A DNA stretch of 64,000 bases from Acerihabitans arboris (lineage in GTDB: Bacteria > Pseudomonadota > Gammaproteobacteria > Enterobacterales > Enterobacteriaceae). The stretch spans positions 1 through 64,000 of the forward strand of contig NZ_WUBS01000009.1 in the NCBI RefSeq assembly GCF_010131535.1, written 5' to 3'. Shown here one piece after another: positions 32,359 through 43,026 of the stretch. How positions within the stretch are numbered: position 1 is the first letter of the stretch; each line of letters starts with the position of its first letter. Under the pieces are notes generated by a model. The model was not told where the DNA came from, made no database searches, and saw only the letters and a program-made list of their open reading frames with translations. A program made the translations under genes and the position numbers.

Positions 32359-33603
32359 ATGTTGGATATTGCTAGCTATGACCAGATTAACCCGCCGGCC
32401 CGGCTGTTGATGGGGCCGGGACCGATTAACGCCGATCCGCGTGTGCTGAGGGCGATGTCGAGCCAGCTGATCGGCCAGTATGATCCGTCCATGACCGGTT
32501 ATATGAATGAGGTGATGGTGCTGTACCGTGGTCTGTTTAACACCGCCAACCGCTGGACCATGCTGATCGACGGTACGTCCCGCGCCGGTATCGAGGCGGT
32601 ACTGCTGTCCGCCATCCGGCCGGGCGATAAGGTGCTGGTGCCGGTATTCGGTCGTTTCGGCCATCTGTTGTGCGAAATTGCCCGCCGCTGCCGCGCCGAG
32701 GTGCATACCATCGAGGCGCCTTGGGGCCAGGTGTTCAGCGCCGATCGCATCGAGGACGCGATTAAACGGATCCGCCCGCGCGCGTTGCTGACGGTGCAGG
32801 GAGATACCTCCACCACCATGCTGCAACCGCTGGCGGAACTGGGCGCTATCTGCCGTCGTTATGACGTGCTGTTCTACAGCGACGCCACCGCGTCGTTCGG
32901 CGGCAACCGGCTGGATACCGATGCCTGGGGGCTGGACGCGGTGTCGGCCGGCCTGCAAAAGTGCCTCGGCGGCCCGTCCGGCAGCGCGCCGGTCACCCTC
33001 AGCCCACGCTTCGAAGAACAGATCCGCCGCCGCAAATGCGTGGAACAGGGGATCCGTACCGACACCCACCGGGACGGCGACGACGAGATGATCTATTCCA
33101 ATTATTTTGATCTCGGCATGATCATGGATTACTGGGGGCCGGAGCGGCTTAATCATCACACCGAGGCTACCAGCATGCTGTTTGCCGCCCGCGAATGCGC
33201 GCGCCTCCTGTTGCAGGAAGGGCTGGATAACGCCATTGCCCGCCATGAACTGCACGGCGCGGCGATGCTGTCCGGCATCCGGGGCATGGGGTTGGGGGTA
33301 TTCGGCGATATAGCCCATAAAATGAATAATGTGCTGGGGGTGGTGATACCCGGGGGCGTCGACGGCGAGCAGGTGCGCCAACTGCTGCTAAATGATTTCG
33401 CCATTGAAATCGGCACCTCGTTCGGACCGCTGAACGGCAAGATCTGGCGTATCGGCACCATGGGGTATAACGCGCGCAAGGATTGCGTGATGCAGACCCT
33501 GGCCGCGCTGGAAGCGGTGCTGAATCGCCTCGGTTTTGCCAGCCCGCAGGGCGCCGGTTTGCAGGCGGCGTGGGATCATTACGCGAGCGTGGCGGAGGCG
33601 TAA
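32359..33603 (+). CDS. hpxJ: Class V aminotransferase, ureidoglycine-glyoxylate type
   Basis: 414 residues of the PucG/serine-glyoxylate aminotransferase group. N-terminal LLMGPGPINADPRVLRAMS, PLP-contacting Asp175 (FYSDATASFGG) and the PLP lysine Lys201 (AGLQKCLGGPSG). It moves the amino group of an allantoate breakdown product (ureidoglycine) onto glyoxylate to give glycine. Followed by hpxK with a one-base stop/start overlap (TAATG). Confidence 0.88.
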   Translation: MLDIASYDQINPPARLLMGPGPINADPRVLRAMSSQLIGQYDPSMTGYMNEVMVLYRGLFNTANRWTMLIDGTSRAGIEAVLLSAIRPGDKVLVPVFGRFGHLLCEIARRCRAEVHTIEAPWGQVFSADRIEDAIKRIRPRALLTVQGDTSTTMLQPLAELGAICRRYDVLFYSDATASFGGNRLDTDAWGLDAVSAGLQKCLGGPSGSAPVTLSPRFEEQIRRRKCVEQGIRTDTHRDGDDEMIYSNYFDLGMIMDYWGPERLNHHTEATSMLFAARECARLLLQEGLDNAIARHELHGAAMLSGIRGMGLGVFGDIAHKMNNVLGVVIPGGVDGEQVRQLLLNDFAIEIGTSFGPLNGKIWRIGTMGYNARKDCVMQTLAALEAVLNRLGFASPQGAGLQAAWDHYASVAEA

Positions 33604-34868
33604 TGGCGGAACTGCGAATACCAGCCGAACTGGCCGACAGCGCCGCCCTCAGGGTGATGGCGCGTTGCGATGCGTTAGCGGAAATCAGCGCAACGCCGGG
33701 CGAGCTGACACGGGTTTATCTATCACCCGAACATTTGCGCGCCAATCAGCGGGTGGGCGACTGGATGCGCGCGGTGGGGATGCGCGTGTGGCAGGATGAG
33801 GTTGGCAACCTGTGCGGCCGTTATGAAGGACTACAGCCGGAACTGCCGGCCATCCTGCTCGGCTCCCATCTGGACACGGTGCGTAATGCCGGGCGTTACG
33901 ATGGTATGCTGGGCGTGCTTACGGCCATCGAGGCGGTACATTACCTGCATCAGCACCGGTTGCGCCTGCCGATGGCGATTGAAGTCATCGGCTTTGCCGA
34001 CGAGGAGGGCACGCGTTTCGGCATCGCGCTCCTCGGCAGCCGGGGCATCGCCGGCACCTGGCCGGCGGACTGGCTGGAACGGCGGGATGCCGGGGGTATC
34101 AGCGTCGGGCAGGCGCTGCGCCAGGCCGGGCTTGACCCTAAGCATATCGGCCGGGCCAAACGGGATAAGGCCGCGTTCAGCGCTTACCTGGAACTGCATA
34201 TCGAGCAGGGTCCCATTCTTGAAAACGCCGGCCTGGCGCTGGGAGTGGTTTCGGCCATTAACGGCGCCAGACGCCTGAACTGCCGTTTTGACGGCGAGGC
34301 CGGACATGCCGGCACCGTGCCGATGGCGCACCGTAAGGACGCGCTCAATACCGCCGCGCGCTGGATGGCGCGGGTTAACGGTATCGTGGCCGCGCACGGC
34401 CCGGATATGGTGGCGACGGTGGGGTCGCTGCAATGCCTGCCGGGGGCGGTGAACGTGATTCCGGGCGAGGTGCGGTTAACGCTGGATGTCCGTGGCCCGG
34501 ACGACCGGGCGTTGGCTGCTTTATTGACCAGCCTGCTGGGATGTGCCGATGATATTGCCGGGCAGCATGATTGTGTATTCAGCGCCGAGGAGTTTTATCG
34601 TATCGACGCCACGCCCTGCGATGAACGGCTACGGTCCCTGCTTGCCCATAGCGTGCGCAAGGTCCAGGGCGCGAGCCCGGTATTGACCAGCGGCGCCGGC
34701 CATGACGCCATTGCCCTGGCGCCATGCTGGCCGGTGGGCATGCTGTTTGTCCGCTGCGACCGGGGCATCAGCCACCACCCCGATGAAGCGGTCACCACGC
34801 CGGACGTGGCGGCGGCTATCCGGGCTTATCTGGAGGCGGTGCTGGCGCTGGCCCAGGCGCAGCGTTGA
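33603..34868 (+). CDS. hpxK: Allantoate amidohydrolase (M20 / N-carbamoyl amidohydrolase family)
   Basis: 421 residues from the ATG at 33603 (an earlier in-frame start would lie inside hpxJ). Two-metal M20 site: GSHLDTVRNAGRYDGMLG (His, Asp), GFADEEGTRF (Glu pair) and LELHIEQGPIL (His); a dimerisation insert holds GARRLNCRFDGEAGHAGTVPM. It hydrolyses allantoate to ureidoglycine, ammonia and CO2, supplying substrate for HpxJ. Last gene of the operon. Confidence 0.9.
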   Translation: MAELRIPAELADSAALRVMARCDALAEISATPGELTRVYLSPEHLRANQRVGDWMRAVGMRVWQDEVGNLCGRYEGLQPELPAILLGSHLDTVRNAGRYDGMLGVLTAIEAVHYLHQHRLRLPMAIEVIGFADEEGTRFGIALLGSRGIAGTWPADWLERRDAGGISVGQALRQAGLDPKHIGRAKRDKAAFSAYLELHIEQGPILENAGLALGVVSAINGARRLNCRFDGEAGHAGTVPMAHRKDALNTAARWMARVNGIVAAHGPDMVATVGSLQCLPGAVNVIPGEVRLTLDVRGPDDRALAALLTSLLGCADDIAGQHDCVFSAEEFYRIDATPCDERLRSLLAHSVRKVQGASPVLTSGAGHDAIALAPCWPVGMLFVRCDRGISHHPDEAVTTPDVAAAIRAYLEAVLALAQAQR

Positions 34869-35004
34869 GCCAGCCGGGAAAAGCCGTCAAAGCGCGCTGA
34901 CGTTCCACACCCTGTATCCGCACCTGGCTCCCCGGAGGGCGTATGGGAAGGCGCCCAGTCCCAGTAAAGGTCAATACCATATTAATGACGCGGTCTTGAG
35001 CAGG

Positions 35005-36786
35005 TTAAATGTTCGTTGTTCGATAGTTCTCCAGCCAGGTTTCCAGGTGTTCCGCCGTCAGCGGCTGCGAGTGGTAGTAGCCCTGCACCTCGTCACAGCC
35101 CAGTTCACGCAGCGACGCAAATGTGGCCTCGTCCTCGACGCCTTCCGCCAGCACGGTATAGTCAAGCGCCTTGAGCATGCTGATAACATGGCTGACGATA
35201 GTCTGGCTGGCCTTGTCGGTGGTCAGGGTTTTGATAATGGAACGATCGAGCTTGATGATATCCATCGGCATTTTACGCAGATAGCTGATATTGCTGTATC
35301 CGGTGCCGAAGTCGTCCAACGAGATGGTAAAACCCCGCAGTTTAAGCATCTCAAGGCCATGCAACGCATCGGCGCTTTCCAGCACCCGCTCGGTCTCCAG
35401 GCATTCAATGCCCAGCAAGCCGGGTAACAGGCCATGCGCTCTGGTTTTTTCCGCCAGCGAGTCGGCAAAGCCCGGCCGGGAAAGATCGCTGACGCTGACA
35501 TTAACGGAAACGGGTAACTGTATTCCTTTGCCCGACCATATCTCAATCTGCCCCAGGGCCGCGTCTATCACCCAGTCGGTCAGCGCGGCCATTAAGGTGG
35601 TTTTGGCCAGCAACGGAATAAACCGGTCGGGCGCGATATTGCCCAACTCCGGATGCCGCCACCGGATCAGCGCCTCCAGCCCCGTCACCCGCCCGTCTTG
35701 CAAGCCGACTTTAGGCTGGAACACCAGATACAGCCCCGGTTTACCATGCAGGTACGTGTAAAAATCATTCAGCAGGCGGAAATCCTGCTTTTTGCCGGCA
35801 TCGGAAGCCGCGTCGTAGGCCATGACCCGTTTTTTACGGCTGATGGCGTCATGCAGCGCGCTCACCGCCCGGCGCAGGATTTCAGACGGCTCAAGTTCGC
35901 CCGGCGAAAAACTGACAAAACCGGCCGAAATATGCAGGTCAATATTGATTCGCGTGCTGATATGCGCGCTCAAGCCCACCAGCCGCTCTTTCAGCGTAGC
36001 GGAATGGATGGGATTGGCTTCATCCATAATCAGCGCGTACCGGCCGGTGGCGACGGTATAAAGCACGTCATGCCATTCCAGCTTGAGCCTGAGCAGGGTG
36101 GCCATATCCCGCAGCATATCCTCAACCACCGTCATACCCAGGGAGCGGGCGATTTCATAGGCGAAGGGCATATCGATGCAATCGACCAGCATCAGGCGAT
36201 ACCGGCTAACCGTCCCGGGAGCCTGCATTAGCCGGAGATCGTTTATTAAACGCTGGCGGTTGGGCAGCAAGGTCACGGCGTCGACATAACCGATGTTATG
36301 CCATGCCTCGAGGAATGCCGAGATCAGCCCGGCCATAACCCGAAATGTCGCGACCTGGCCGTCGGACAAGATATGGGGCTTGACATCAATCAGGCACAGG
36401 GTGCCGATAATAACGCCATCCCGCGACCTCAGCGGGGCTCCGGCATAAAACCTGAAATCATGGGGTGGCTGGACGAACGGGTGGTCATCGAACCGGCTGT
36501 CCAGGCGCATATCGGGACATACCAGTATGTCGTTCGCCTCGACGACGTGCAGGCAAAAAGCCTCTTCCCGCCGCGTTTGCTGTACCGGCGCCGGCAGCCC
36601 GGATGCCGCCTTTAAATACTGCCTTTCATCGTCAAGAATGGAAATAAAGCAGGTGGCTATCCCCAGCGTCTGGCCGGTCAGCCTGGTCATTTTTGCCAAA
36701 ATCTCATCGCGATCATGCTCATCGGCTTTTAGCAGCTTGATCGCCGCCAGTCGTTTCTTTTCGTCATGGTTCAGATTTGTCAGCAT
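35005..36786 (-). CDS. GAF-degenerate GGDEF-EAL cyclic-di-GMP phosphodiesterase
   Basis: 593 residues. GAF sensor domain (about 25-160), a GGDEF fold (about 165-325) whose signature has decayed to ATGRY (246-250), and an EAL domain. EAL catalysis looks intact: EALIRW (371), VNVSVSDL, ECLETERVLE, DDFGTGYS (491), K-DRSIIK and AEGVEDE. It should break c-di-GMP to pGpG, favouring motility over biofilm, with the GAF domain as the input. A single gene; no partner cyclase nearby. Confidence 0.92.
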   Translation of the reverse strand: MLTNLNHDEKKRLAAIKLLKADEHDRDEILAKMTRLTGQTLGIATCFISILDDERQYLKAASGLPAPVQQTRREEAFCLHVVEANDILVCPDMRLDSRFDDHPFVQPPHDFRFYAGAPLRSRDGVIIGTLCLIDVKPHILSDGQVATFRVMAGLISAFLEAWHNIGYVDAVTLLPNRQRLINDLRLMQAPGTVSRYRLMLVDCIDMPFAYEIARSLGMTVVEDMLRDMATLLRLKLEWHDVLYTVATGRYALIMDEANPIHSATLKERLVGLSAHISTRINIDLHISAGFVSFSPGELEPSEILRRAVSALHDAISRKKRVMAYDAASDAGKKQDFRLLNDFYTYLHGKPGLYLVFQPKVGLQDGRVTGLEALIRWRHPELGNIAPDRFIPLLAKTTLMAALTDWVIDAALGQIEIWSGKGIQLPVSVNVSVSDLSRPGFADSLAEKTRAHGLLPGLLGIECLETERVLESADALHGLEMLKLRGFTISLDDFGTGYSNISYLRKMPMDIIKLDRSIIKTLTTDKASQTIVSHVISMLKALDYTVLAEGVEDEATFASLRELGCDEVQGYYHSQPLTAEHLETWLENYRTTNI

Positions 36787-37037
36787 GATCCGGACTCTTT
36801 TGGGGCTTCCCGCCGGGAAGCGAGGTTAGTTTCAACGCGCAAACAACGACACTATGACGATAGCATTACACCGAACCCTTTGCCCGTGCCGCTTACGGCC
36901 GCATAACGACTATCAGCTAAAATTGAGGATTAAATAGCGCAAAATGACGGGCGAAACCTATGGGAACAGGCCTGCTTTGCACTCTAACCGGAGTAAACGC
37001 CTTTTATGCGTATTATTATTTTAAATATGAATATTTA

Positions 37038-37553
37038 TTAATGTAATTTTAAAAAAAATATATTACGGGTAATTTTGTCGTTTAACGGCAGATACAACGC
37101 ATATTCATTTTTTTCAAATGGGTAGAAACCATACTTTATATAAAATGATTTGGCTTGGCGATCCTTTACTTCGACATTAATAGCCCAAACGCCAAGGGCG
37201 GAATTAATGGTGTTGAAAATGGCATCGACGATAAGCGAGCCGCCGAGCCCCTTCCCCTGGTGGTTAACATCGATTGCCAGCCTGCCAAGCAGGGCGGTGG
37301 GCACGGTTGGGTAGCGCGGCAATTCACTGGTGGCGGATGCCGCCAGGGCATTGATATTGACCGCATAGGACGAGAGGGTATAAAACCCCAGGATGTTATC
37401 CCCGTCGTCAGCGGCGACATAACATTTGGTAAACCGTTCCTGGTGATCATTCCCGGCATAGATTGCCAGATAGTGGTTCAGGCCGGGAACACCGCAATCA
37501 AAACCCTGCTTATTATGGCGCTTTGAGATTAGCGTGTAGCTCAGGCTGCGCAT
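37038..37553 (-). CDS. GNAT-type toxin (TacT/AtaT-like)
   Basis: 171 residues: CGVPGLNHYLAIYAGNDHQERFTKCYVA, then LLGRLAIDVNHQGKGLGGSLI (acetyl-CoA loop) and the late Tyr in SFYIKYGFYPFEKN. This class acetylates the amino group of aminoacyl-tRNA and stops translation. The start shares one base with the stop of the DUF1778 antitoxin gene (TAATG). A lysine/phenylalanine-rich extension after the core (FFLKLH) is unremarkable. Confidence 0.9.
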   Translation of the reverse strand: MRSLSYTLISKRHNKQGFDCGVPGLNHYLAIYAGNDHQERFTKCYVAADDGDNILGFYTLSSYAVNINALAASATSELPRYPTVPTALLGRLAIDVNHQGKGLGGSLIVDAIFNTINSALGVWAINVEVKDRQAKSFYIKYGFYPFEKNEYALYLPLNDKITRNIFFLKLH

Positions 37554-37822
37554 TATTTTTTGCCAAACTCCTTGCGCCGGCCCATGGCGCGCAGCAGGGC
37601 GGTGGGGGGATCGCGATCTTCCAGCAATGTTTCGGCAAACTTCAGCTGATCTTCCATGGCCAACTGAAGGACCGCCGTTTCTTCTATCGCGCGCTTGGCG
37701 GCGTCGTGCGTCGCCGTGATGATAAAGTCTGTCATGGATATTCCTTGCAGCCCGGCGGCATGTTTTATTAACACATGCAGCTCAAGCGGGATACGGGCTT
37801 CAAGCCTGGCGGTTGTTGCCAT
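37553..37822 (-). CDS. DUF1778 (TacA-like) antitoxin
   Basis: 89 residues from ATG 37822 (AGAGGGG upstream; the longer open frame lacks a ribosome site). N-terminal ribbon-helix-helix (TARLEARIPLELHVLIKHAA, then GISMTDFIITATHDAAKRAI) for DNA binding and a C-terminal flexible part that neutralises the GNAT toxin. Autorepression with the toxin as corepressor is the family norm. Confidence 0.9.
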   Translation of the reverse strand: MATTARLEARIPLELHVLIKHAAGLQGISMTDFIITATHDAAKRAIEETAVLQLAMEDQLKFAETLLEDRDPPTALLRAMGRRKEFGKK

Positions 37823-38139
37823 GATCACCCCTCTTTTTAAACCGGCAATCTGCCGTACAAGAAATAGACCTAAGCAAGGATTATAATAACATTTAAAGAC
37901 GGAAATCACCGACTGTACATTTTATAGTTATAATAAAAATCGTTGCAAAATATTTTATATTAATTAGTTATTTTAATCATTCTTATATTAATTAAATTTT
38001 ATATAAAATGATGGAATTACAGTAAATATCTAAAATATTTTGGTTGTTAAAATGGCGTAGCCATCCGTCGGCGCGGCAATAACCGCGCCGCCCGGGCCTT
38101 TTGGCGTGATTCGGGGCGGCGCTCATCAAATACCTCCCA

Positions 38140-39081
38140 TTACAAAGGTTTATGGGCAATTACCGTGGGAAACATCCGCGCCCGATCGTTGATAAAACCG
38201 ATCCCGGTAAAGCCGGCCTTTTCCAATTGCGCACGGGTTTGTTCATGGGTGCGGAAACACGTCCATTTGGCGTCGATAATGCGTGAAAACAGCAAGTGCT
38301 GCAAGGGCAGCAATGACTGGTCGATTTCCGCCTCTACCCAGGCTGATTTTTCGGACAGTATCGGCGGTGGCGTCATGAAGCTGGTTATCAGCACGCCGCC
38401 GGGAAGTAAATGATTATGGAAGGAAGTATACAATTCCACGACGCGATCGTCGTTCGGCTCATACACATTAAGGCCGTTACTGGTTATCACGTCGACTTTA
38501 GGCAGCGAGGCGATCGACCAGGCATTTTCATAAGACAATGAAATGCGATCGGCGATTCCGCGATCTTTTGCCAGTTCCAGCGCGCCCGCCAGCGCCTGCA
38601 TATCCAGATCGACGCCAAATAGCCACACATTGGGCTGGCGGCTATAGTCCAGCAACAGCAGGTCGCCCATAAGGCCACAGGGCACCGACGCCATCATAAT
38701 GCCCGGTCGTAACAGCGCCTGTAGCTGTTGCCGGAATATGCCGAAGCGTTCCCGGGTCGCCAGCACGGCGGGCAACCTTGCAAAAATCAGGCGCTCCAGT
38801 TTGCCCAACCGGCGCAGTTTTTCCGGGTTGGAATCCCAGGTTACCAATTGATGCGTCCAATAAGCGTTCAGCCCGCGGTTTTCCAGCAGGAAGCGGCCTA
38901 AGCTAAATTCGGCAAGTTCCTCCGCGAGGAGAATTTGCGCCTCGACGGTGGCATTGGGCAAATCGCCGGCTTCCCGCAGTCGTTCCTTCACGAACCGGAG
39001 AAGCTCGTCGGGGCTGAGCGATGAGTGAGCCTGATGGGAAAGTAATTGCGCAACGGATTTGGGTTTATCGGATTCCGACAT
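38140..39081 (-). CDS. SAM-dependent methyltransferase-like protein
   Basis: 313 residues from ATG 39081 (GGAGG six bases upstream; ATG 39084 is only three bases from it). The first 110 residues are helical without a known motif. A Rossmann core follows: ASVPCGLMGDLLLLDY, FGVDLDMQALAGALELAKDR, YENAWSIASLPKVDVITSNGLNVYEP and LLPGGVLITSFMTPPP. The glycine motif I is atypical (SVPCGLMGDLL). Similar proteins are widespread in host-associated bacteria with unknown substrate. Lone gene in an AT-rich setting. Confidence 0.78.
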   Translation of the reverse strand: MSESDKPKSVAQLLSHQAHSSLSPDELLRFVKERLREAGDLPNATVEAQILLAEELAEFSLGRFLLENRGLNAYWTHQLVTWDSNPEKLRRLGKLERLIFARLPAVLATRERFGIFRQQLQALLRPGIMMASVPCGLMGDLLLLDYSRQPNVWLFGVDLDMQALAGALELAKDRGIADRISLSYENAWSIASLPKVDVITSNGLNVYEPNDDRVVELYTSFHNHLLPGGVLITSFMTPPPILSEKSAWVEAEIDQSLLPLQHLLFSRIIDAKWTCFRTHEQTRAQLEKAGFTGIGFINDRARMFPTVIAHKPL

Positions 39082-39331
39082 CATTGACCTCCAGAGTCAA
39101 TCTTGGGGGGTGGTATGGGTGGTCGTTTCGTTACCTCGCGTTGCTATGTTGAAATACTATCCAAGACGCTGGCACCGATGGGGGTCGGGCTTACCGCTAT
39201 TTTGTTATGGTATAACATATATAATAACATAATGGTATTATATTTTTATGACAGCATAGTGCCCAGCGGGGGATATAACGATGCGGGCAGCCAGGATGAT
39301 GATGTTTGCCGGGTACCATGCAAAGGCTGAG

Positions 39332-39360
39332 ACGGGGCGAAAATACCTGTATCGCCCCGT
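39332..39360. terminator. Hairpin downstream of the GntR gene
   Basis: ACGGGGCGA (39332-39340) pairs perfectly with TCGCCCCGT (39352-39360) around 11 bases. It lies 18 bases beyond the stop of the minus-strand GntR gene; no strong U-run. Confidence 0.5.
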
Positions 39361-39377
39361 ATTGTAACGACAACGAT

Positions 39378-40115
39378 TTAATCGCCCCGTACCGAGACCT
39401 GGCTCAGATGGAGCATATTGGTATTCACGATCGCGATATTAACCTCAAAGGGCGTGCCGTCTTCCAGATACACCACTTCGTATAATTCCATCATGGCATC
39501 ATTGAGTTTTATATTCATATGCTTGATCATTTCTTCATCCGTTGCATTAAACGCATGGAAATTTTGATCGCGTTTGTAGACCTTTTTCCCCGAAATTCGC
39601 TCGATATAGGAATATTTTGAATTTTCCAGCTCTTTAAATTCAATGGAATTAAACAGCGAAACCGGGAAATGGATATATTCCAGCGAAACAGGAATATCGT
39701 CAAAGCTCATCAGCCGCAGTATCTTATAAACCGAATCGCTGTTTTTGATGCGTAAAGCCTGCGCCATGGAGGCATCCGGCACGGTTACTATACTGGCGGA
39801 AATGACTTTACGACCGGCGCGATGCCCCCCCTTCTGCGCCTGGTAATCAAACGGGGACAGCGCATGAAACCTGCCGGACTGATTATTTTTACCGATGGAG
39901 CCAATATAGATACCCGAACCCTTGATACGATAAATCCTGCGCTGATCGATAAGAATCCGGGTGGCCTCGCGAACCGTTGCGCGAGTTAAACAAAGCGCCT
40001 TGGCAATGGCTATTTCAGTGTCCAGTTTATCCCCGGGCTGCAGATCCTCTTCCTTGATTTTGGCGAGGATGTAGTCGATAACCTCTTTTTGTTTTTCCGT
40101 AATGTTGTCGGTCAT
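39378..40115 (-). CDS. GntR/HutC-family (UTRA) regulator of the PTS operon
   Basis: 245 residues. Winged helix (EVIDYILAKIKEEDLQPGDKLDTEIAIAKALCLTRATVREATRIL) then a UTRA effector domain (about 95-240: VYKILRLMSFDDIPVSLEYIHFPVSLF). It is divergent from the transketolase-PTS operon and separated by a promoter region with the inverted repeat TGTATAGTC/GACTATACA. The ligand is probably the sugar phosphate made by the PTS. Confidence 0.88.
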   Translation of the reverse strand: MTDNITEKQKEVIDYILAKIKEEDLQPGDKLDTEIAIAKALCLTRATVREATRILIDQRRIYRIKGSGIYIGSIGKNNQSGRFHALSPFDYQAQKGGHRAGRKVISASIVTVPDASMAQALRIKNSDSVYKILRLMSFDDIPVSLEYIHFPVSLFNSIEFKELENSKYSYIERISGKKVYKRDQNFHAFNATDEEMIKHMNIKLNDAMMELYEVVYLEDGTPFEVNIAIVNTNMLHLSQVSVRGD

Positions 40116-40282
40116 CTTGTCGTCTTCCGCCGCGTTATCAGGTTATGCATACCAAAGGCATTGTTTCCGGACAGGGGAACAGAAGTCCACTTCCCGGCAC
40201 GATGTTCATGATAAATGTGATCAAGTTAACAGCTTTACCGTAAAGCCATCATGTCTGCTCATCTTTGCAAGCTTACCTCTTG

Positions 40283-40323
40283 TGTATAGTCACGTCTAGG
40301 TGCATCCTAAAGATGACTATACA
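40283..40323. promoter_or_regulatory. Inverted repeat operator in GntR-tkt intergenic region
   Basis: TGTATAGTC (40283-40291) and its complement GACTATACA (40315-40323), 23 bases apart. Further TGTACA- and GTATGTG-like half-sites follow at 40333-40358. Likely GntR binding sites. Confidence 0.55.
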
Positions 40324-40452
40324 AATTTAAGATGTACATACCAATATAAAATGTATGTGTTTTCAGGGCCGACGGTCCAGGTATGCCGGCAACCGGCATG
40401 TCGCGGTGAAAATTCATACAGTTGATTAAATTCAGTTAGATAGGGGAAGACC

Positions 40453-42450
40453 GTGGAACAACAACAGATCGCGAATGCCATACGTTTCCTGAGTATCGAC
40501 GCCGTGCAGAAGGCGAACTCAGGGCATCCCGGCGCCCCGCTGGGCATGGCTGACATGGCGGCCGTATTATGGCGGGATTTTTTAAAACATAATCCGGCGG
40601 ATCCCCAGTGGATTAACCGCGACCGTTTTGTGCTGTCCAACGGCCACAGCTCAATGCTGCTCTACTCGTTGCTCCATCTGACCGGGTATGACCTCAGCCT
40701 TGAAGACCTGCGGAACTTCCGCCAGCTGCATTCAAAAACCCCCGGGCATCCGGAATATGGCTATACCCCCGGGGTTGAAACCACTTCCGGACCGCTGGGC
40801 CAGGGGATCGCCAACGCGGTGGGCATGGCCCTGGCCGAAAAAGCGCTGGCCGCGCGGTTTAACCGGGACGGGTTTCCCGTCGTTGACCATTTCACCTATG
40901 CCTTCCTGGGCGACGGCTGCCTGATGGAAGGGATTTCGCATGAAGCCTGCTCGCTGGCCGGCACCCTTAAACTCGGCAAGCTTATCGCGCTGTGGGATAA
41001 CAACAATATCTCCATCGACGGGCATGTCGACGGCTGGTTTACCGATGATACCCCGGCCCGTTTCCGCGCTTATGGCTGGCATGTGATCGATCATGTTGAC
41101 GGGCATAATCCGCGGCAGGTGGCGGCAGCCCTGGAGCAAGCCAGGAATGAACGGCAAAAACCCACGCTTATCTGCTGTAAAACCACCATCGGTTTCGGTT
41201 CGCCCAACAAGGCGGACAGCCATGACAGCCATGGCTCCGCGTTAGGTAAAGAAGAAGTGGCGCTGGTCAGGGAAACCCTGGGCTGGACCCATGCGGCTTT
41301 TGATATTCCGCCGGACATCTATGCCCAATGGAACGCGCGTGAACAAGGCGCCGCCGCCCAGGCTGATTGGCAGGACCTGTTTGATCGCTACCGAAAAAAT
41401 TACCCGGCGGAGGCTACCGAATTAGTACGCCGCAGCCTGAAAAACCTGCCGGCGGACTGGCATTCCACTAGCCAGGACTATATCCGCCGGCTGCAGGATA
41501 ACCCGGCCAATCTGGCCACCCGTCAAGCCAGTCAGCAAGCGCTCAATCAGTTTATCCAATGGATGCCGGAACTGCTGGGCGGCTCGGCGGATTTGTCGCC
41601 CTCCAATTTAACCCGTCACAGCCAGGCGCGCGATATCACGCCGGATGATGCGTCGGGCAACTATATTTCCTATGGCGTGCGCGAATTCGGCATGTCCGCC
41701 ATAATGAACGGCCTGGCGCTGCACGGCGGATTTATCCCCTACGGCGGCACCTTCCTGATGTTTATGGAGTATGCGCGCAACGCCGTGCGCATGGCGGCGT
41801 TAATGAAGATACGCAGCATCTTTGTCTATACTCATGATTCCATTGGCTTAGGCGAAGACGGTCCGACGCACCAGCCGGTGGAACAGCTCGCCGCATTACG
41901 CCTGACGCCGAATATGGAAACCTGGCGCGGCTGCGATCGGGTCGAGGCCGCCGTGTCATGGCAGCAGGCCATTGAACGTGAAAATGGCCCCAGCGCGCTG
42001 ATTTTTACCCGCCAGCCGCTGGAGCAGCAGCCCCGGGATGCGCGGCAACTGGCCGATATCGCCAGGGGCGGCTACGTGTTGCGTGATTGCGAAGGCGTTC
42101 CCGAGCTGATCATTATCTCGAGCGGCTCGGAGGTAGAGCTGGCCGTATATGCCGCCATCGAGCTCACGGAACGGGGCAAACGGGTACGCGTGGTATCCAT
42201 GCCCTGCGTCGAACGCTTCGAAAAGCAGGATGCGGCCTGGCGCGAAAGCGTGCTGCCTATCGCGGTGCGCAAGCGCCTGGTGATTGAAGCCAGCATCGAA
42301 GGATTCTGGCGGGGATATGCGGGACTGGACGGCAAGGTCCTCGGCATGAGCAGCTTTGGCGAATCAGCGCCGGCGGCCGTGCTGTTCGGGCATTTCGGTT
42401 TCTCGAAAGACAATGCCCTGGCCGCCGCCCGCGCGCTGCTTGCCGATTAA
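40453..42450 (+). CDS. Transketolase
   Basis: 665 residues, full length. Thiamine-diphosphate pieces are all visible: [44 protein letters not shown] (GDG...NN motif ends with [10 protein letters not shown]), and the PP-domain Glu in [13 protein letters not shown]-like sequence. It shuttles two-carbon units between sugar phosphates. As a second, operon-borne copy next to a pentose/ascorbate-type PTS, it probably feeds the imported C5/C6 sugar acid phosphate into the pentose-phosphate pathway. First gene of the operon; GGGAAGA upstream. Confidence 0.95.
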   Translation: MEQQQIANAIRFLSIDAVQKANSGHPGAPLGMADMAAVLWRDFLKHNPADPQWINRDRFVLSNGHSSMLLYSLLHLTGYDLSLEDLRNFRQLHSKTPGHPEYGYTPGVETTSGPLGQGIANAVGMALAEKALAARFNRDGFPVVDHFTYAFLGDGCLMEGISHEACSLAGTLKLGKLIALWDNNNISIDGHVDGWFTDDTPARFRAYGWHVIDHVDGHNPRQVAAALEQARNERQKPTLICCKTTIGFGSPNKADSHDSHGSALGKEEVALVRETLGWTHAAFDIPPDIYAQWNAREQGAAAQADWQDLFDRYRKNYPAEATELVRRSLKNLPADWHSTSQDYIRRLQDNPANLATRQASQQALNQFIQWMPELLGGSADLSPSNLTRHSQARDITPDDASGNYISYGVREFGMSAIMNGLALHGGFIPYGGTFLMFMEYARNAVRMAALMKIRSIFVYTHDSIGLGEDGPTHQPVEQLAALRLTPNMETWRGCDRVEAAVSWQQAIERENGPSALIFTRQPLEQQPRDARQLADIARGGYVLRDCEGVPELIIISSGSEVELAVYAAIELTERGKRVRVVSMPCVERFEKQDAAWRESVLPIAVRKRLVIEASIEGFWRGYAGLDGKVLGMSSFGESAPAAVLFGHFGFSKDNALAAARALLAD

Positions 42451-42535
42451 TGCGCGCCGGGGTCATTTGCGGGGCTGCCGCGTGCCACAGCCTGCATTGA
42501 TGGGATTCAACGTTTATCAATTGAATGGGTTAAAT

Positions 42536-42988
42536 ATGCCAGCTTTATCAACATGGTTAAATGAAGATCGCATCCAGTATGTTAACGCCGTCGGCGACTG
42601 GCAGGAGGCCATCAAACGGGTAGCCGAGCCGTTGTTAAACGATGGCACGATTTCCGCCGACTATGTGGCGAACATCATTAAACAAAAAGAGGCCATCGGC
42701 CCCTATTTTGTGATCGCGCCGCGTATCGCCATGCCGCACGCAAGGCCGGAGGAGGGGGCCAACCGGCTTGGCTTGTCGATCCTCAAGCTGCGCGAAGGCG
42801 TGGTTTTTGGCGCGGACGAAAACGATCCGGTCGATTTTCTGGTGATGTTTTCCGCGCCCGACGGCAACAGCCATGTGGAACTGATTTCCCAATTGGCGGA
42901 GTTTTTGTCGGACGACGACGTGATGAACACCGTTTTTAACGCACAAGATCGGGCGGAGTTAAGCCGTATCCTGAACAGCTTTAACTGA
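42536..42988 (+). CDS. PTS EIIA component (UlaC / mannitol-fructose type)
   Basis: 150 residues from ATG 42536. The phospho-accepting histidine is in APRIAMPHARPEEGANRLGL; the rest is the PTS_EIIA_2 fold (VADYVANIIKQKE, DPVDFLVMFSAPDGNSHVELISQLAEFLSD). It passes phosphate from HPr to the EIIB protein encoded next. It begins 86 bases after transketolase. Confidence 0.92.
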   Translation: MPALSTWLNEDRIQYVNAVGDWQEAIKRVAEPLLNDGTISADYVANIIKQKEAIGPYFVIAPRIAMPHARPEEGANRLGLSILKLREGVVFGADENDPVDFLVMFSAPDGNSHVELISQLAEFLSDDDVMNTVFNAQDRAELSRILNSFN

Positions 42989-43026
42989 GTTTCGATAATT
43001 ATCTAATACTACCAATGAGGTGAATC